Source of the DNA: Streptomyces cynarae
Lineage (GTDB): Bacteria > Actinomycetota > Actinomycetes > Streptomycetales > Streptomycetaceae
Direction of reading: 5' to 3'
Length of the DNA stretch: 64,000 bases
Assembly (NCBI RefSeq): GCF_025642135.1
Contig: NZ_CP106793.1
Coordinates: forward strand, 3,848,001 to 3,912,000
Each line of letters opens with the position of its first letter. The stretch's first letter is position 1. The notes beneath the pieces were generated by a model, which made no database searches, was not told the origin of the DNA, and was given only the letters and a program-made list of their open reading frames with translations. A program made the position numbers and the translations under genes. Below, piece after piece: positions 25,614 to 33,908 of the stretch.

Positions 25614-27461
25614 ATGACTGTCATGACGTCCGAGACGTTAGGGACGAAAACAACGTCAGGAACGCAAGCCGGGGACCAGGCACACCCGCTGGCCGACGAT
25701 CTGGCGCACCTTCTCTTCGAGGGCGCCCGTCGTGATCGTACCCACGGCGTGTGGCGCACGGCGATCTCCGGCCGGGCGTTCGCGTACCGGCCCGGCCTGT
25801 CCGCCGCCGAGCGGACCGCTCTTTCCTACGACCGCCTGCGTCTCGTCAACGATCGCCTCGACGATCCCCTGCGGTTCGCGGCCGACCCGCACCGGCTGGC
25901 CGCGCTGCACGAGTGGATCGGACCGGTGGACGGCGGGCTGACCACCCTCGCCAGCATCCACTACAACCTCTTCCTCGGCAGCCTCGTCGACCACGACCAA
26001 GGGGACCGCGACCTGTCCGCCTTCAGCTCGCTCCGCAACACAGGAACGTTTCTGTGCACCGAGCTGGAGCACGGCAACGACGTGGCCGCGATGGAGACCG
26101 TCGCCGTCTTCGACCGCACGAGCGGCGGCTTCCACCTGCACACGCCGACGCCCGGTGCGCAGAAGTTCATGCCCAACACGACCTTGACGGGCGGTCCCAA
26201 GACGGCGGTCGTAGCCGCCCGGCTCGTCGTGGACGGCGAGGACCGGGGCGTGTTCCTCTTCCTCACCCCGCTCAGCGACGAGACCGGGCACCTGCCGGGG
26301 GTGACGGTCCGCCGACTGCCGGAGCGCACCGGCACCCCGGTCGACCACGCCCTCACATCCTTCGACCACGTGTGGCTCCCGCGCGAGGCGCTCCTGGAGG
26401 CCGAGCACGGCCGCCTCGCCCCGGACGGCACGCTGACCAGCAACCTCGGCAACAAGCGCAAACGGTTCCTGCGCTCCATCAACCGCGTCACCATGGGCAA
26501 GCTCTGCATGAGTGCCGGCACCCTGGGCATGGCCCGCGCCGCGCTCGCCATCGCGGTCCGCCACGCCCACAGCCGTCTGATCGCCGGCCCCAGGGCCGCC
26601 GAGCGCATACCGGTCGCCGCCCACCGCAGCCACCACAGCCGGCTGCTCGACGGCCTGGCGACGGCGTACGCGATGACGTTCCTGCACCGCACCGTGGTGA
26701 ACCGGTTCGCCGCGCACACCGAGGAGGACCGCGAGGAGGTCGAGCGGCTCGCGGCGATCGCCAAGGGCTGGATCACCTGGCAGGCACGCACGATCACCAC
26801 CGAGTGCCGCGAACGGTGCGGCGCGCAGGGCCTCTTCCCCGCCAACGGCATCTCGGAGCTGCCCGGCAACATCGAGGGCGGTATCACCGCCGAGGGCGAC
26901 AACCTGGTGATCTGGGTGAAGGCCGCCTCCGAGATGGTCTTCGGCCACGATCCGAGGCCTCCGCAGGCACCACCGGCCGACGCAGACCTGACAGACCTCG
27001 TCTTCCTACGGGGCCTGCTCGCCCGGGTCGAGGCCATCTGGCAGCAACGGGCTCGCACGGCCCTGCGCGAAGGCCCGTCCGGCGACCCGGTCGGCCGCTG
27101 GAACACCACCTCGGAAGCCGCCCTGGAGATGGTCTCGGCCCACGCCCAGCTTCAGGCGGCGAACGCGTTCGCCAGGGCCTCGGAACGGCCGACGGACCCG
27201 AGGACCCGACGGCTGCTGCGCAACCTGTGCCGCCTGTTCCTGCTCCGCCACCTGCGCGCCCACACGGGGGACCTGCTCGCGGAGGGCCACCTGTCGCCGG
27301 ACCACGTACGCTCGCTGCCCAAGGCACGGGACGCACTCATCACCGAACTGGCACCGCAGATGACGACATTGGCCGACGCGTTCGACTTCCCCCCGGAGAT
27401 GCTGTCGCGAATACCGATCGCGGGCGGGGGGACGGTCGAGCCGCTGGAGCCGACGGAGTAG
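25614..27461 (+). CDS. acyl-CoA oxidase (Aco-like, butenolide hormone biosynthesis candidate)
   Basis: 615 aa from ATG 25614, with AGGGGAAAG just upstream. Peroxisomal-type acyl-CoA oxidase fold: N-terminal helical domain (HYNLFLGSLVDHDQGD), FAD/substrate domain with NTGTFLCTELEHGNDVAAMETVAVFD and TPTPGAQKFMPNT, middle segment NRVTMGKLCMSAGTLGMARAA, and ACOX C-terminal helical domain with GAQGLFPANGI. It oxidises acyl-CoA to the 2,3-unsaturated form with O2. The divergent AvaR1-like receptor and nearby P450 suggest the avenolide-type role in forming the unsaturated lactone. Confidence 0.93.
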   Translation: MTVMTSETLGTKTTSGTQAGDQAHPLADDLAHLLFEGARRDRTHGVWRTAISGRAFAYRPGLSAAERTALSYDRLRLVNDRLDDPLRFAADPHRLAALHEWIGPVDGGLTTLASIHYNLFLGSLVDHDQGDRDLSAFSSLRNTGTFLCTELEHGNDVAAMETVAVFDRTSGGFHLHTPTPGAQKFMPNTTLTGGPKTAVVAARLVVDGEDRGVFLFLTPLSDETGHLPGVTVRRLPERTGTPVDHALTSFDHVWLPREALLEAEHGRLAPDGTLTSNLGNKRKRFLRSINRVTMGKLCMSAGTLGMARAALAIAVRHAHSRLIAGPRAAERIPVAAHRSHHSRLLDGLATAYAMTFLHRTVVNRFAAHTEEDREEVERLAAIAKGWITWQARTITTECRERCGAQGLFPANGISELPGNIEGGITAEGDNLVIWVKAASEMVFGHDPRPPQAPPADADLTDLVFLRGLLARVEAIWQQRARTALREGPSGDPVGRWNTTSEAALEMVSAHAQLQAANAFARASERPTDPRTRRLLRNLCRLFLLRHLRAHTGDLLAEGHLSPDHVRSLPKARDALITELAPQMTTLADAFDFPPEMLSRIPIAGGGTVEPLEPTE

Positions 27462-27990
27462 CTCCAGCCGATCGAGCGGAAGCGACGTTCTGGCGGACCG
27501 CGGATGACTACGGGCAACCATCCGATTACCCTCCGCATGCCCCGGACCCGCGCAACCGGGAGAAGCCGGGGGTAACACGGCCCCGCCCCGGCTGGGGCGC
27601 GACCTCTCAAGGACACGACTGCGGTGGAACGGGGACGACCACGAGGGAGCGCATCCGCTAGGCTGTGAGCGGTCGACACGCGTTCCGACGCCTTCGACCT
27701 TGCCTTCGTGGGATGTGTGGGAAATTCCGTCGCCGCAGGTCAGGCCTGGTGCCGTGCGACACCCCCAAACGCGGCAGCCTCAAATCCCAAACGCCTATGC
27801 AGCTTTTTCGCAGTTCATGACGCGTGCGCAGGGTGCAGCGGAGCGCATGGTTCTAGTGCGAAGTGTGCGCATTGGCGGGGCAGGCAGGCCACGGCACGCG
27901 GCACGCTTGTGGCACTGCCCGAGTGAACCTGTCACCCATGGGACGGCACTCGCATTGCTACTTGAGTAGCCAGACGGCAGTCTGGCTTGC
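27462..27990. other. gene-poor spacer at the left edge of the accessory region
   Basis: 529 bp without a convincing gene. GC drops from about 27,700 onward. Overlapping short open frames show no recognisable protein features. It ends in an inverted repeat just before the next start codon. Confidence 0.5.
27968..27987 (+). repeat. perfect 8-bp inverted repeat just before a start codon
   Basis: AGCCAGAC (27968-27975), GGCA, GTCTGGCT (27980-27987); the ATG follows at 27991. It occupies the place of the Shine-Dalgarno, so it could be an operator or an RNA hairpin limiting translation. Confidence 0.8.
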
Positions 27991-28449
27991 ATGGCAACCT
28001 CCCATGCGCTGTCAGCCGCCGACCGCCGCGTCCTCCTACTCCTCCTGGACTGCCAGGATCGCCTGATGCTGTGCGGTGGATGCTGCGGCGGCTGGACGGT
28101 CCCGCAGGCACTGCTCGCCACCGGCACCGATTTCAAGGACGGGGCCACTCAGTACCTCGCCGAGCGATTTCACATCGCGAATCCTCGCTTCGGGTCCGTC
28201 TACGGCGTTCACGAAACGCGGGAGTCCGACTGCTGGGAAAACAACCAGCGAACGGTTTACCGCGTTTTCATCGTGCGGATCAGCGTGAAAGAGTCGGACT
28301 CGTTTCAGGCGATGTCTCCGGCACATACCCGGTGGAAAATCAGCGAGCTCAAGGCTCGACACCGAGACATCTCACCTGAAGGCTTGGCACTTCTGGTCTC
28401 CGGATACGTGGAAGGTTGGCTTCCCGACGGCCCCATCTCGCTCTATTGA
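27991..28449 (+). CDS. hypothetical protein with degenerate Nudix-like motif
   Basis: 152 aa. The segment WTVPQALL...GTDFKDGATQYLAERFHI aligns loosely in layout with the Nudix box region (WxLPGG...GAxRELxEExG) but lacks the conserved Gly, Arg-Glu and Glu-Glu residues, so any Nudix fold would be catalytically dead. CGGCC is a Cys cluster near residues 28-33. No membrane segment. No Shine-Dalgarno is seen; an inverted repeat lies at that position. The Nudix resemblance is my inference only. Confidence 0.6.
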   Translation: MATSHALSAADRRVLLLLLDCQDRLMLCGGCCGGWTVPQALLATGTDFKDGATQYLAERFHIANPRFGSVYGVHETRESDCWENNQRTVYRVFIVRISVKESDSFQAMSPAHTRWKISELKARHRDISPEGLALLVSGYVEGWLPDGPISLY

Positions 28450-28461
28450 CCTGGAGTCCCC

Positions 28462-28698
28462 ATGCTTCTGCACGCAATTGAGATCATCCTGACTCGGACC
28501 GTATGCGGAGTCGAGCTCGAAGCCGCGCGGCGGATCAGCGGCATGTCGATGGCATCGTCGCCCGCCGAAGAGGTATCGCTGGTTTCGTGTCGGCGCGGGA
28601 TGAGGAGCTTGCCATCAAAAAGGCATGGAGACGACTTCAGGACTCGCTTTCCATTGCGTACTGTGCACTCTTTTCCCGGGGCCGGACGAGTTGCTTAA
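28462..28698 (+). CDS. uncertain small ORF
   Basis: 78 aa behind GGAG, 12 nt after the previous stop. The first 40 residues look plausible (MLLHAIEIILTRTVCGVELEAARRISG), the rest does not. An overlapping frame ending at 28703 reads better at its 3' end (ARDEELAIKKAWRRLQDSLSIAYCALF), so this may be a frameshifted remnant spanning 28462-28703. No family recognised. Confidence 0.3.
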   Translation: MLLHAIEIILTRTVCGVELEAARRISGMSMASSPAEEVSLVSCRRGMRSLPSKRHGDDFRTRFPLRTVHSFPGAGRVA

Positions 28699-28743
28699 GA
28701 TGAGTATTTCCTTCGCGCCGGGGGTAAAGGGGCGAATCCGCGC

Positions 28744-29016
28744 ATGGACCAAAGCGTCACGGATGAGTGCGGAGACTTCTTGAGTCATGCGATCAAAGAT
28801 GCGTTAGCTCGTGAGCGTTCCACGGAGACAGCTCGCCAGGAATGCGCGCTGAATTTTCTGCGTCATACCTGCGCTTGGCTGCCCTCACCGCTAAGCGACA
28901 CAGAGCGCATCCCTGTTTCAAGACTGCCGGCGTCACTCGGAGGCCTTGCCCGGAAGATGTCTAATTCCAGAATGCGTATCGTCTTCACCGACATCACGGG
29001 CCCATCGCCTCGCTGA
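28744..29016 (+). CDS. uncertain hypothetical protein (90 aa)
   Basis: 90 aa starting MDQSVTDECGDFLSHAIKDALARERSTETARQECA, partly helical and acidic/basic mixed, weak AAGGGG-type ribosome-binding site. GC is lower than in neighbours. Its stop codon lies inside a 22-bp perfect palindrome. No family recognised. Confidence 0.35.
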   Translation: MDQSVTDECGDFLSHAIKDALARERSTETARQECALNFLRHTCAWLPSPLSDTERIPVSRLPASLGGLARKMSNSRMRIVFTDITGPSPR

Positions 29017-29164
29017 TCAGCGAGGCGAACTGAGGGAACTCGAAGACACGCTCGTGATTGCGGAACGCGAGCAGCGGAAGGCTGGCTCCTGATCCTTCAT
29101 GCCGCACAGCGAAGCGGTCCAGGAGAGGTCGGCCGACGACGGGACTGGGAAAGACGGGGAGCAT
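28994..29164 (-). CDS. possible small protein (56 aa) convergent to the previous ORF
   Basis: 56 aa with good Streptomyces codon use and protein-like sequence (GRPLLDRFAVRHEGSGAS, LLAFRNHERVFEFPQFASLI). Its ATG (29164) overlaps the divergent start of the decayed DUF2493 gene, and its 3' end contains the 29006-29027 palindrome. It could be a real small gene or the tail of a lost one. Confidence 0.4.
   Translation of the reverse strand: MLPVFPSPVVGRPLLDRFAVRHEGSGASLPLLAFRNHERVFEFPQFASLISEAMGP
29006..29027. repeat. 22-bp perfect palindrome
   Basis: CGCCTCGCTGA followed immediately by its complement TCAGCGAGGCG, no loop. It lies at the ends of two convergent small ORFs; it may act as a bidirectional terminator or a protein-binding site. 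Confidence 0.85.
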
Positions 29165-29690
29165 GGAACTGGCTGATCCCCGCGTGCTGGTTTGCGGCGA
29201 CGGAAGTGGGCCTGGCCCAGAACGGTGGCGACGGTATTGGGCCGTCTGGCGGCGCGCCACGGTGATCGACTCGTCGTGATCGAGGGTGCTGCGTCCGGTG
29301 TCGATCGGGCGGCGCACCTCTGGTGCGAACGGAACGGACTCGGTGCGGACCGCCACCGTTGCCATCTGGTGAACTGGCAGACCGCGCGGCATGCGAGGCC
29401 GAAGGTGTGGCGACTGGCGGGGCCCGAGCGGAACACTTGGATGCTTGCTACAGGATCACCCTGTCCCTTGGCTCTGGGGTACTTCGGACATGCGTCTGCG
29501 CGGCCTGATGGGTGATGTTCCCGCATGGCTCGTGACCGGCCCGGGCCCTGATGCCGGACGGTGGCTCTGCTGGAGGAGTTGGCCACGATGGCGTCGGGAA
29601 CGTGTGGATCGTGAGCAGACCGTGGCACGGCAGGCCGGACTCGCTGTTCCCGTGACAACGATGCCAGCGAGACTGGATAGAAGAGGTACG
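29163..29690 (+). pseudogene. decayed DUF2493 (YspA-like SLOG family) gene
   Basis: The product reads MELADPRVLVCGDG in one frame, then RTVATVLGRLAARHGDRLVVIEGAASGVDRAAHLWCE and HRCHLVNW...RPKVWRLAGPERNTWML in a second, then GTSDMRLRGLMGDVPAWLVTGPGPDAGRW in a third. This is the conserved order of Streptomyces DUF2493 proteins as I recall it. A base appears lost near 29200 and a shift with a short deletion lies near 29,440-29,480. SLOG proteins bind nucleotide-type ligands; this copy cannot make an intact one. Confidence 0.75.
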
Positions 29691-29796
29691 GACGGTTTCG
29701 TCAAGTGGGTACGTGGGACGAGATCCTCGTACGATGCCTTGTCAGTGGTAGCGGCTACGGTGGGCCGCACCGGTTACTCGGGGAGGTGTGACGCGG

Positions 29797-30783
29797 GTGG
29801 CTGCCAGCGCTGAACATCTCAAAGCCCTCGTGCGGGCACACGCCGAGGCCGACGACGACCGTTTCTACAGCATCGCCCTCCAGGTGGCTGCCAAGTCCGC
29901 GCGTCAGGGGCACGGCAAGTTCGCGGTAGAGCTGCGCGAGCTCGTTGAGTCGATGCGGCAGCGGGGCGCGAAGACCATCGGTGCTGTCGGTCCGACGCCT
30001 GTGGTTCAGCCCCGAGGTGAACTGTCGAGTCTGCTGACGGCCTGGTATCCCGATATCCGACTCGACGACATGACTCTCGCCACGGAGCTGCGCGCCTCCC
30101 TCGACCGGGTACTGCACGAACAGCGGCAGCGGGCTCGGCTTGAGCGCTTCGGCTTCACCCCGGTCCACCGGATTCTGCACTCCGGCCCACCGGGTACCGG
30201 CAAGAGCATGACGGCGGCCGCGCTGGCCGGCGAGCTGTCCCTGCCGCTGTTCACGATCCGCTTGGACGGATTGATCAGCCGTTTCATGGGCGAGACTGCG
30301 TCGAAGCTGCGTTTGGTGTTCGATGCCGTGGCCCAGACACGGGCGGTCTATCTGTTCGACGAGTTCGACGCTTTGGGTGCACAGCGAGCCGTCGGCAACG
30401 ACGTGGGCGAGGCGCGGCGGATCCTCAACTCCTTCCTGCTGTTCCTGGACGAGGCCCCCTCGGAGAGCCTCGTCGTAGCGGCCACCAACCACCACGAGAT
30501 CCTGGACCGGGCCCTATTCAGGCGCTTCGATCTGGTGATCGCCTACGAGGCGCCCACACCGGACCAGGCGGTGGAAGTGATGCGCAGGAGGCTCGCGGGA
30601 ATGGACACCAGCGCTGTACGGTGGCCGTCTGTAACTGAGCGTGTGGCCGGGCTGAGCCATGCGGAACTCGTGAAGGCTGCCGAGTCCGCCGCCAAGCAGG
30701 CCATTCTGGGGGGTGCTGACGTGATCGACGATCGCCTGTTGCTGGACGCTCTGAGTGAGCGGCACGCGCTCCACAATGCCTGA
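29797..30783 (+). CDS. AAA family ATPase, IetA-like partner of a subtilase
   Basis: 328 aa; GTG 29797 is preferred because GGGAGG at 29781-29786 is too close to the upstream GTG 29788. Walker A GPPGTGKS (about 130-137), Walker B VYLFDEFDAL (about 184-193), sensor-1 VVAATNH, and arginine-finger region DRALFRRFD: a classic AAA core of the FtsH/spastin type with an N-terminal helical domain and no membrane segment. The stop overlaps the start of the S8 protease gene, so the two are translationally coupled. The pair matches the IetAS layout (ATPase plus subtilase). Confidence 0.9.
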   Translation: MAASAEHLKALVRAHAEADDDRFYSIALQVAAKSARQGHGKFAVELRELVESMRQRGAKTIGAVGPTPVVQPRGELSSLLTAWYPDIRLDDMTLATELRASLDRVLHEQRQRARLERFGFTPVHRILHSGPPGTGKSMTAAALAGELSLPLFTIRLDGLISRFMGETASKLRLVFDAVAQTRAVYLFDEFDALGAQRAVGNDVGEARRILNSFLLFLDEAPSESLVVAATNHHEILDRALFRRFDLVIAYEAPTPDQAVEVMRRRLAGMDTSAVRWPSVTERVAGLSHAELVKAAESAAKQAILGGADVIDDRLLLDALSERHALHNA

Positions 30784-33424
30784 GCCGCAATCATCCGCCA
30801 GCGCTCCGCATCTCATCGTTCCCTGGCCTGCTCGCACTTTGCGGCCCAAGCAGCCCCGGCCGGCGAGGGACAAGGCCCCGATGGATCGGTCCGCCGACCG
30901 ACAGGGGCACGTCTCCCGCCTCGTCGGCGGCTTGGAACAGGCCCGCGACGAGGCAGTGGACGCCCGTGCCGAGATACCCGAGCCATACCGGGCCGACGGC
31001 TTCGCTGTCCGCGTCGAGGCCGCGGCCGGACACGCCCTCAAGTTGGAGGCCCTCGACAGCTCGGGCCTGACACTGATGAGCGTCCATCCACGCACTGACC
31101 AGCGTCCCGAGGACGCATTGGTGTGGGTCCCGTACGAGAAGGTTGGAGATCTCTCCCGCCGTATCAAGCAGTTCACAGAGGACACCGACAGCGGCGCGCC
31201 CAAGCAAGCTTCGCTGGTCGCCAACATGGAGAAGGTCCAGCGAGCCCTTTTCGAGCATCTGTGGCAGGAAGCTGATCCTGTGCCGCCACTGGAGGAGTAC
31301 CTCTGGTGGGAACTATGGTTCGACCCGCAGATCGTCGAATCCGATCCCGTCGCGGCGTTGCGGGAGCTGGCCTCGGAGCATCACTGGCCAGTGACAGAGG
31401 TAGCTCTGGCCGTCGGCGAGCGACTCGTCGCCCATGTGCATGCCTCTGGCGAAGATCTACAGGCGCTCATGGGGACCAACGCCACTCCTGTGGAGATCCG
31501 TCGTCCGACCTTCGCCCAGGAACTGCACTCCGTCGACCGTTCCCTCCAGCACGAGCTGGTGGACAACCTCGCCGAACGCATCGAGGCCGCCCCACCCGAC
31601 GCTCCCGCGGTATGTGTCCTGGACACAGGAGTGAACCAGGAGCACCCCCTCCTCAAGACCTCGTTGCACGGACGGGCACACAGCGCTCTGCCACGTCACA
31701 CCGCGGCGGACCGGCATGGACACGGCACCGAGATGACCGGCATCGCCCTCTACGGAGATCTCGCCGGACCGCTGGAGAGCTCGGACCCGGTCGTACTGAC
31801 ACATGGGCTGGAGTCCGTAAAAATCTTGGACGGCGTAACCGGGGACCCCGCGCACCCGCGCACCTACGCCGAGGTGACGGCGAACGCCATGGCGACGGCG
31901 GAAATCGAAGCCCTGAGCGCAGGTCCGCCGCGTGCCCGTGTGTTCTCCATGGCGGTCACCGATCAGTCCCGGGACGGCAAGAACGGTGTCGACGGGACTC
32001 CGACCCTGTGGTCCGCTGCCCTTGACGCACTCGCCGCAGGAACGGACGTGGTGGCCCATGACGACCGTATCGAGCTGATCGGGGCTCCCGATCCGGATGC
32101 CTCACGACTGATCGTGGTCAGTGCAGGCAATATCAGGGGCCTGGAGCCACGGCACGTCCGCACCCCACAGGGGCGCTTGGACCACCTGACGATGTGTGAC
32201 CTCATGCGGATTGAGGAGCCCGCGCAGGCACACAACATCCTCACCGTCGGAGCCTTCACCGAACTCACCAGTGTCCCCGAGGATCCGACTTTCGCGGGTT
32301 TCCGGCCGCTCGCCGCACCCGGTCAGCTGTCGCCCTTCAGCCGAACGTCGGTCGCTCTTACCGGAACGCCTGTGGTCAAGCCGGACATCGTCATGGAGGG
32401 CGGCAACCTCCTCGTAGACCCCGGAGAGATCCTGCTGGACCCCCATCCTGTGATCAGTGTGACCACGACCGGTAAGGACTCCTTCCGGCAGATATCCTCC
32501 GCGAACGCGACCAGTGCCGCTACAGCCCAGGCTGCCCACCTCGCCGCTCTCGCCCACGCCGCCTATCCCGGCCTGTCGCCGGAGGCCGTACGGGGGCTGT
32601 TGGTGCACGAGGCGCGCTGGACGCCCGCGATGATGGGTAACGGCCTGTACACGAAGACCGGTCGCCCCAAGCTGACGAAGAAGGAGTTGATGAAGCAGGT
32701 CATCCGCCGCTACGGCTGGGGCGTGCCAAGCGCGGAGCGAGTGCTGTCCAGCGCCGCCAACGCCGTCACCCTCATCGTGCAGAGCCAGCTGATCCCGTTC
32801 CAGAGGGACAGCAGTGGCGGCGTGCGCCTGGCAGAGCTGCAGTTCCACGAACTGCCATGGCCTCTGGAGCAGCTGCGGGACCTGGGTGCAGCCACCGTCG
32901 CTCTCCGGGTGACGCTGTCGTACTTCATTGAGCCGAATCCGGGGCGCCTCGGCATGCGGGGCAGGTACAGCTACGCCTCCCATCGGCTCCGCTTCGCAAT
33001 CAGAGCGCCGGGTGAATCCGTGGACGGCTTCGAGCGACGTATCACCGCGCAGGCCGAGGCCGAAAGCGATATTCCTTCTCACGCCAAGGCCTTCGAGGGG
33101 GACAAGAATTGGCTGGTCGGTCCCCAAAACCGCAATCAGGGATCGCTCCACACTGATGTCTGGCACGGCTCGGCGGCCGAACTGGCCGACTGCGGCATCT
33201 TGGCCGTCCACCCCTCCGGGGGCTGGTGGAAGAGCCACAACCGCACCGACCGAGTGGGCCGCCCCGTGCGGTACGCGCTCCTGGTGTCGCTGGAGACACC
33301 AGAAGTCGACACCGACCTGTACACCCCGATCGCGAACCAGCTCCAGATCCCGATCCTTGGCGCACTAGCGGTACGCAACGAGGTCAACACGCACTTGCCG
33401 GTACAGACGGAGATCGGCTGGTAG
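30776..33424 (+). CDS. large S8 (subtilisin-like) serine protease, IetS-like
   Basis: 882 aa from ATG 30776, overlapping the ATPase stop by 8 nt. No signal peptide, so intracellular. The subtilase domain spans about 270-610: Asp283 (VCVLDTGV), His316 (HGHGTEM), oxyanion Asn452 (VVSAGN) and Ser580 in ANATSAAT, where the usual GTSMA motif is altered to ATSAA. An N-terminal region of about 270 residues and a C-terminal beta-rich region of about 270 residues flank it. The ATPase presumably controls the protease. IetAS-type pairs act in phage defence or as toxin-antitoxin plasmid stabilisers (recalled). Confidence 0.9.
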   Translation: MPEPQSSASAPHLIVPWPARTLRPKQPRPARDKAPMDRSADRQGHVSRLVGGLEQARDEAVDARAEIPEPYRADGFAVRVEAAAGHALKLEALDSSGLTLMSVHPRTDQRPEDALVWVPYEKVGDLSRRIKQFTEDTDSGAPKQASLVANMEKVQRALFEHLWQEADPVPPLEEYLWWELWFDPQIVESDPVAALRELASEHHWPVTEVALAVGERLVAHVHASGEDLQALMGTNATPVEIRRPTFAQELHSVDRSLQHELVDNLAERIEAAPPDAPAVCVLDTGVNQEHPLLKTSLHGRAHSALPRHTAADRHGHGTEMTGIALYGDLAGPLESSDPVVLTHGLESVKILDGVTGDPAHPRTYAEVTANAMATAEIEALSAGPPRARVFSMAVTDQSRDGKNGVDGTPTLWSAALDALAAGTDVVAHDDRIELIGAPDPDASRLIVVSAGNIRGLEPRHVRTPQGRLDHLTMCDLMRIEEPAQAHNILTVGAFTELTSVPEDPTFAGFRPLAAPGQLSPFSRTSVALTGTPVVKPDIVMEGGNLLVDPGEILLDPHPVISVTTTGKDSFRQISSANATSAATAQAAHLAALAHAAYPGLSPEAVRGLLVHEARWTPAMMGNGLYTKTGRPKLTKKELMKQVIRRYGWGVPSAERVLSSAANAVTLIVQSQLIPFQRDSSGGVRLAELQFHELPWPLEQLRDLGAATVALRVTLSYFIEPNPGRLGMRGRYSYASHRLRFAIRAPGESVDGFERRITAQAEAESDIPSHAKAFEGDKNWLVGPQNRNQGSLHTDVWHGSAAELADCGILAVHPSGGWWKSHNRTDRVGRPVRYALLVSLETPEVDTDLYTPIANQLQIPILGALAVRNEVNTHLPVQTEIGW

Positions 33425-33908
33425 TTGCCCCGACCAAGGGCTCCGGAGTGCTCGCCGTGATGACCGATCTCGCCATCTTCTGCCAGGCAGCTCTCCGCGG
33501 AGAGTGGCACAGCCTTCTTGGCCTGCCCGAAACTGCATGGCTCGACGTGAAACGCTCAATGTATGCCCTGGATCAGGCCAGTGGCGGCGCCGAGCTTTGC
33601 AAAGACGTAGCCGCGATGACCGACGCGCCGGGCGGCAGTCGGCGCCGTGGCGCGCTGATCAACATCGACGGCGGTCACGGGACACACCCACCCAGGCGCG
33701 CCGGTCCAGCTCGCCCCAGACACTGGCCGATGGCTCCGCCGCGGACACTTCTACGGGGCGGGACGGTGGGTGGTGATCATCCGGCTCTGGACACATCTGC
33801 CCAGGGCAAGGTCACTGGTCCGCGTGGTGCCTTTCCCTGGCCATTCCGCCGGTCTGCTCGGGCCGGTGCAGCGTAAGAAGTGCCAGCCGCTCAGCAACGG
33901 CCTTTGGG
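33425..33908. other. spacer after the protease gene with one doubtful ORF
   Basis: 484 bp. A frame from ATG 33460 starts with protein-like sequence (MTDLAIFCQAALRGEWHSLL, then GLPETAWLD) but degenerates into low-complexity Arg/Pro/Gly after about 60 residues. It may be the 5' end of a truncated gene. No family recognised. Confidence 0.35.

Noticed and set aside
22603..27461. An antibiotic biosynthetic gene cluster around the hormone locus
   Set aside because: No PKS, NRPS, terpene or other core synthase gene is in the window; the locus looks like signalling only.
27770..27810. tRNA-like T-loop (TCAAATCCC) in the spacer
   Set aside because: No complementary acceptor or anticodon arms could be found around it.
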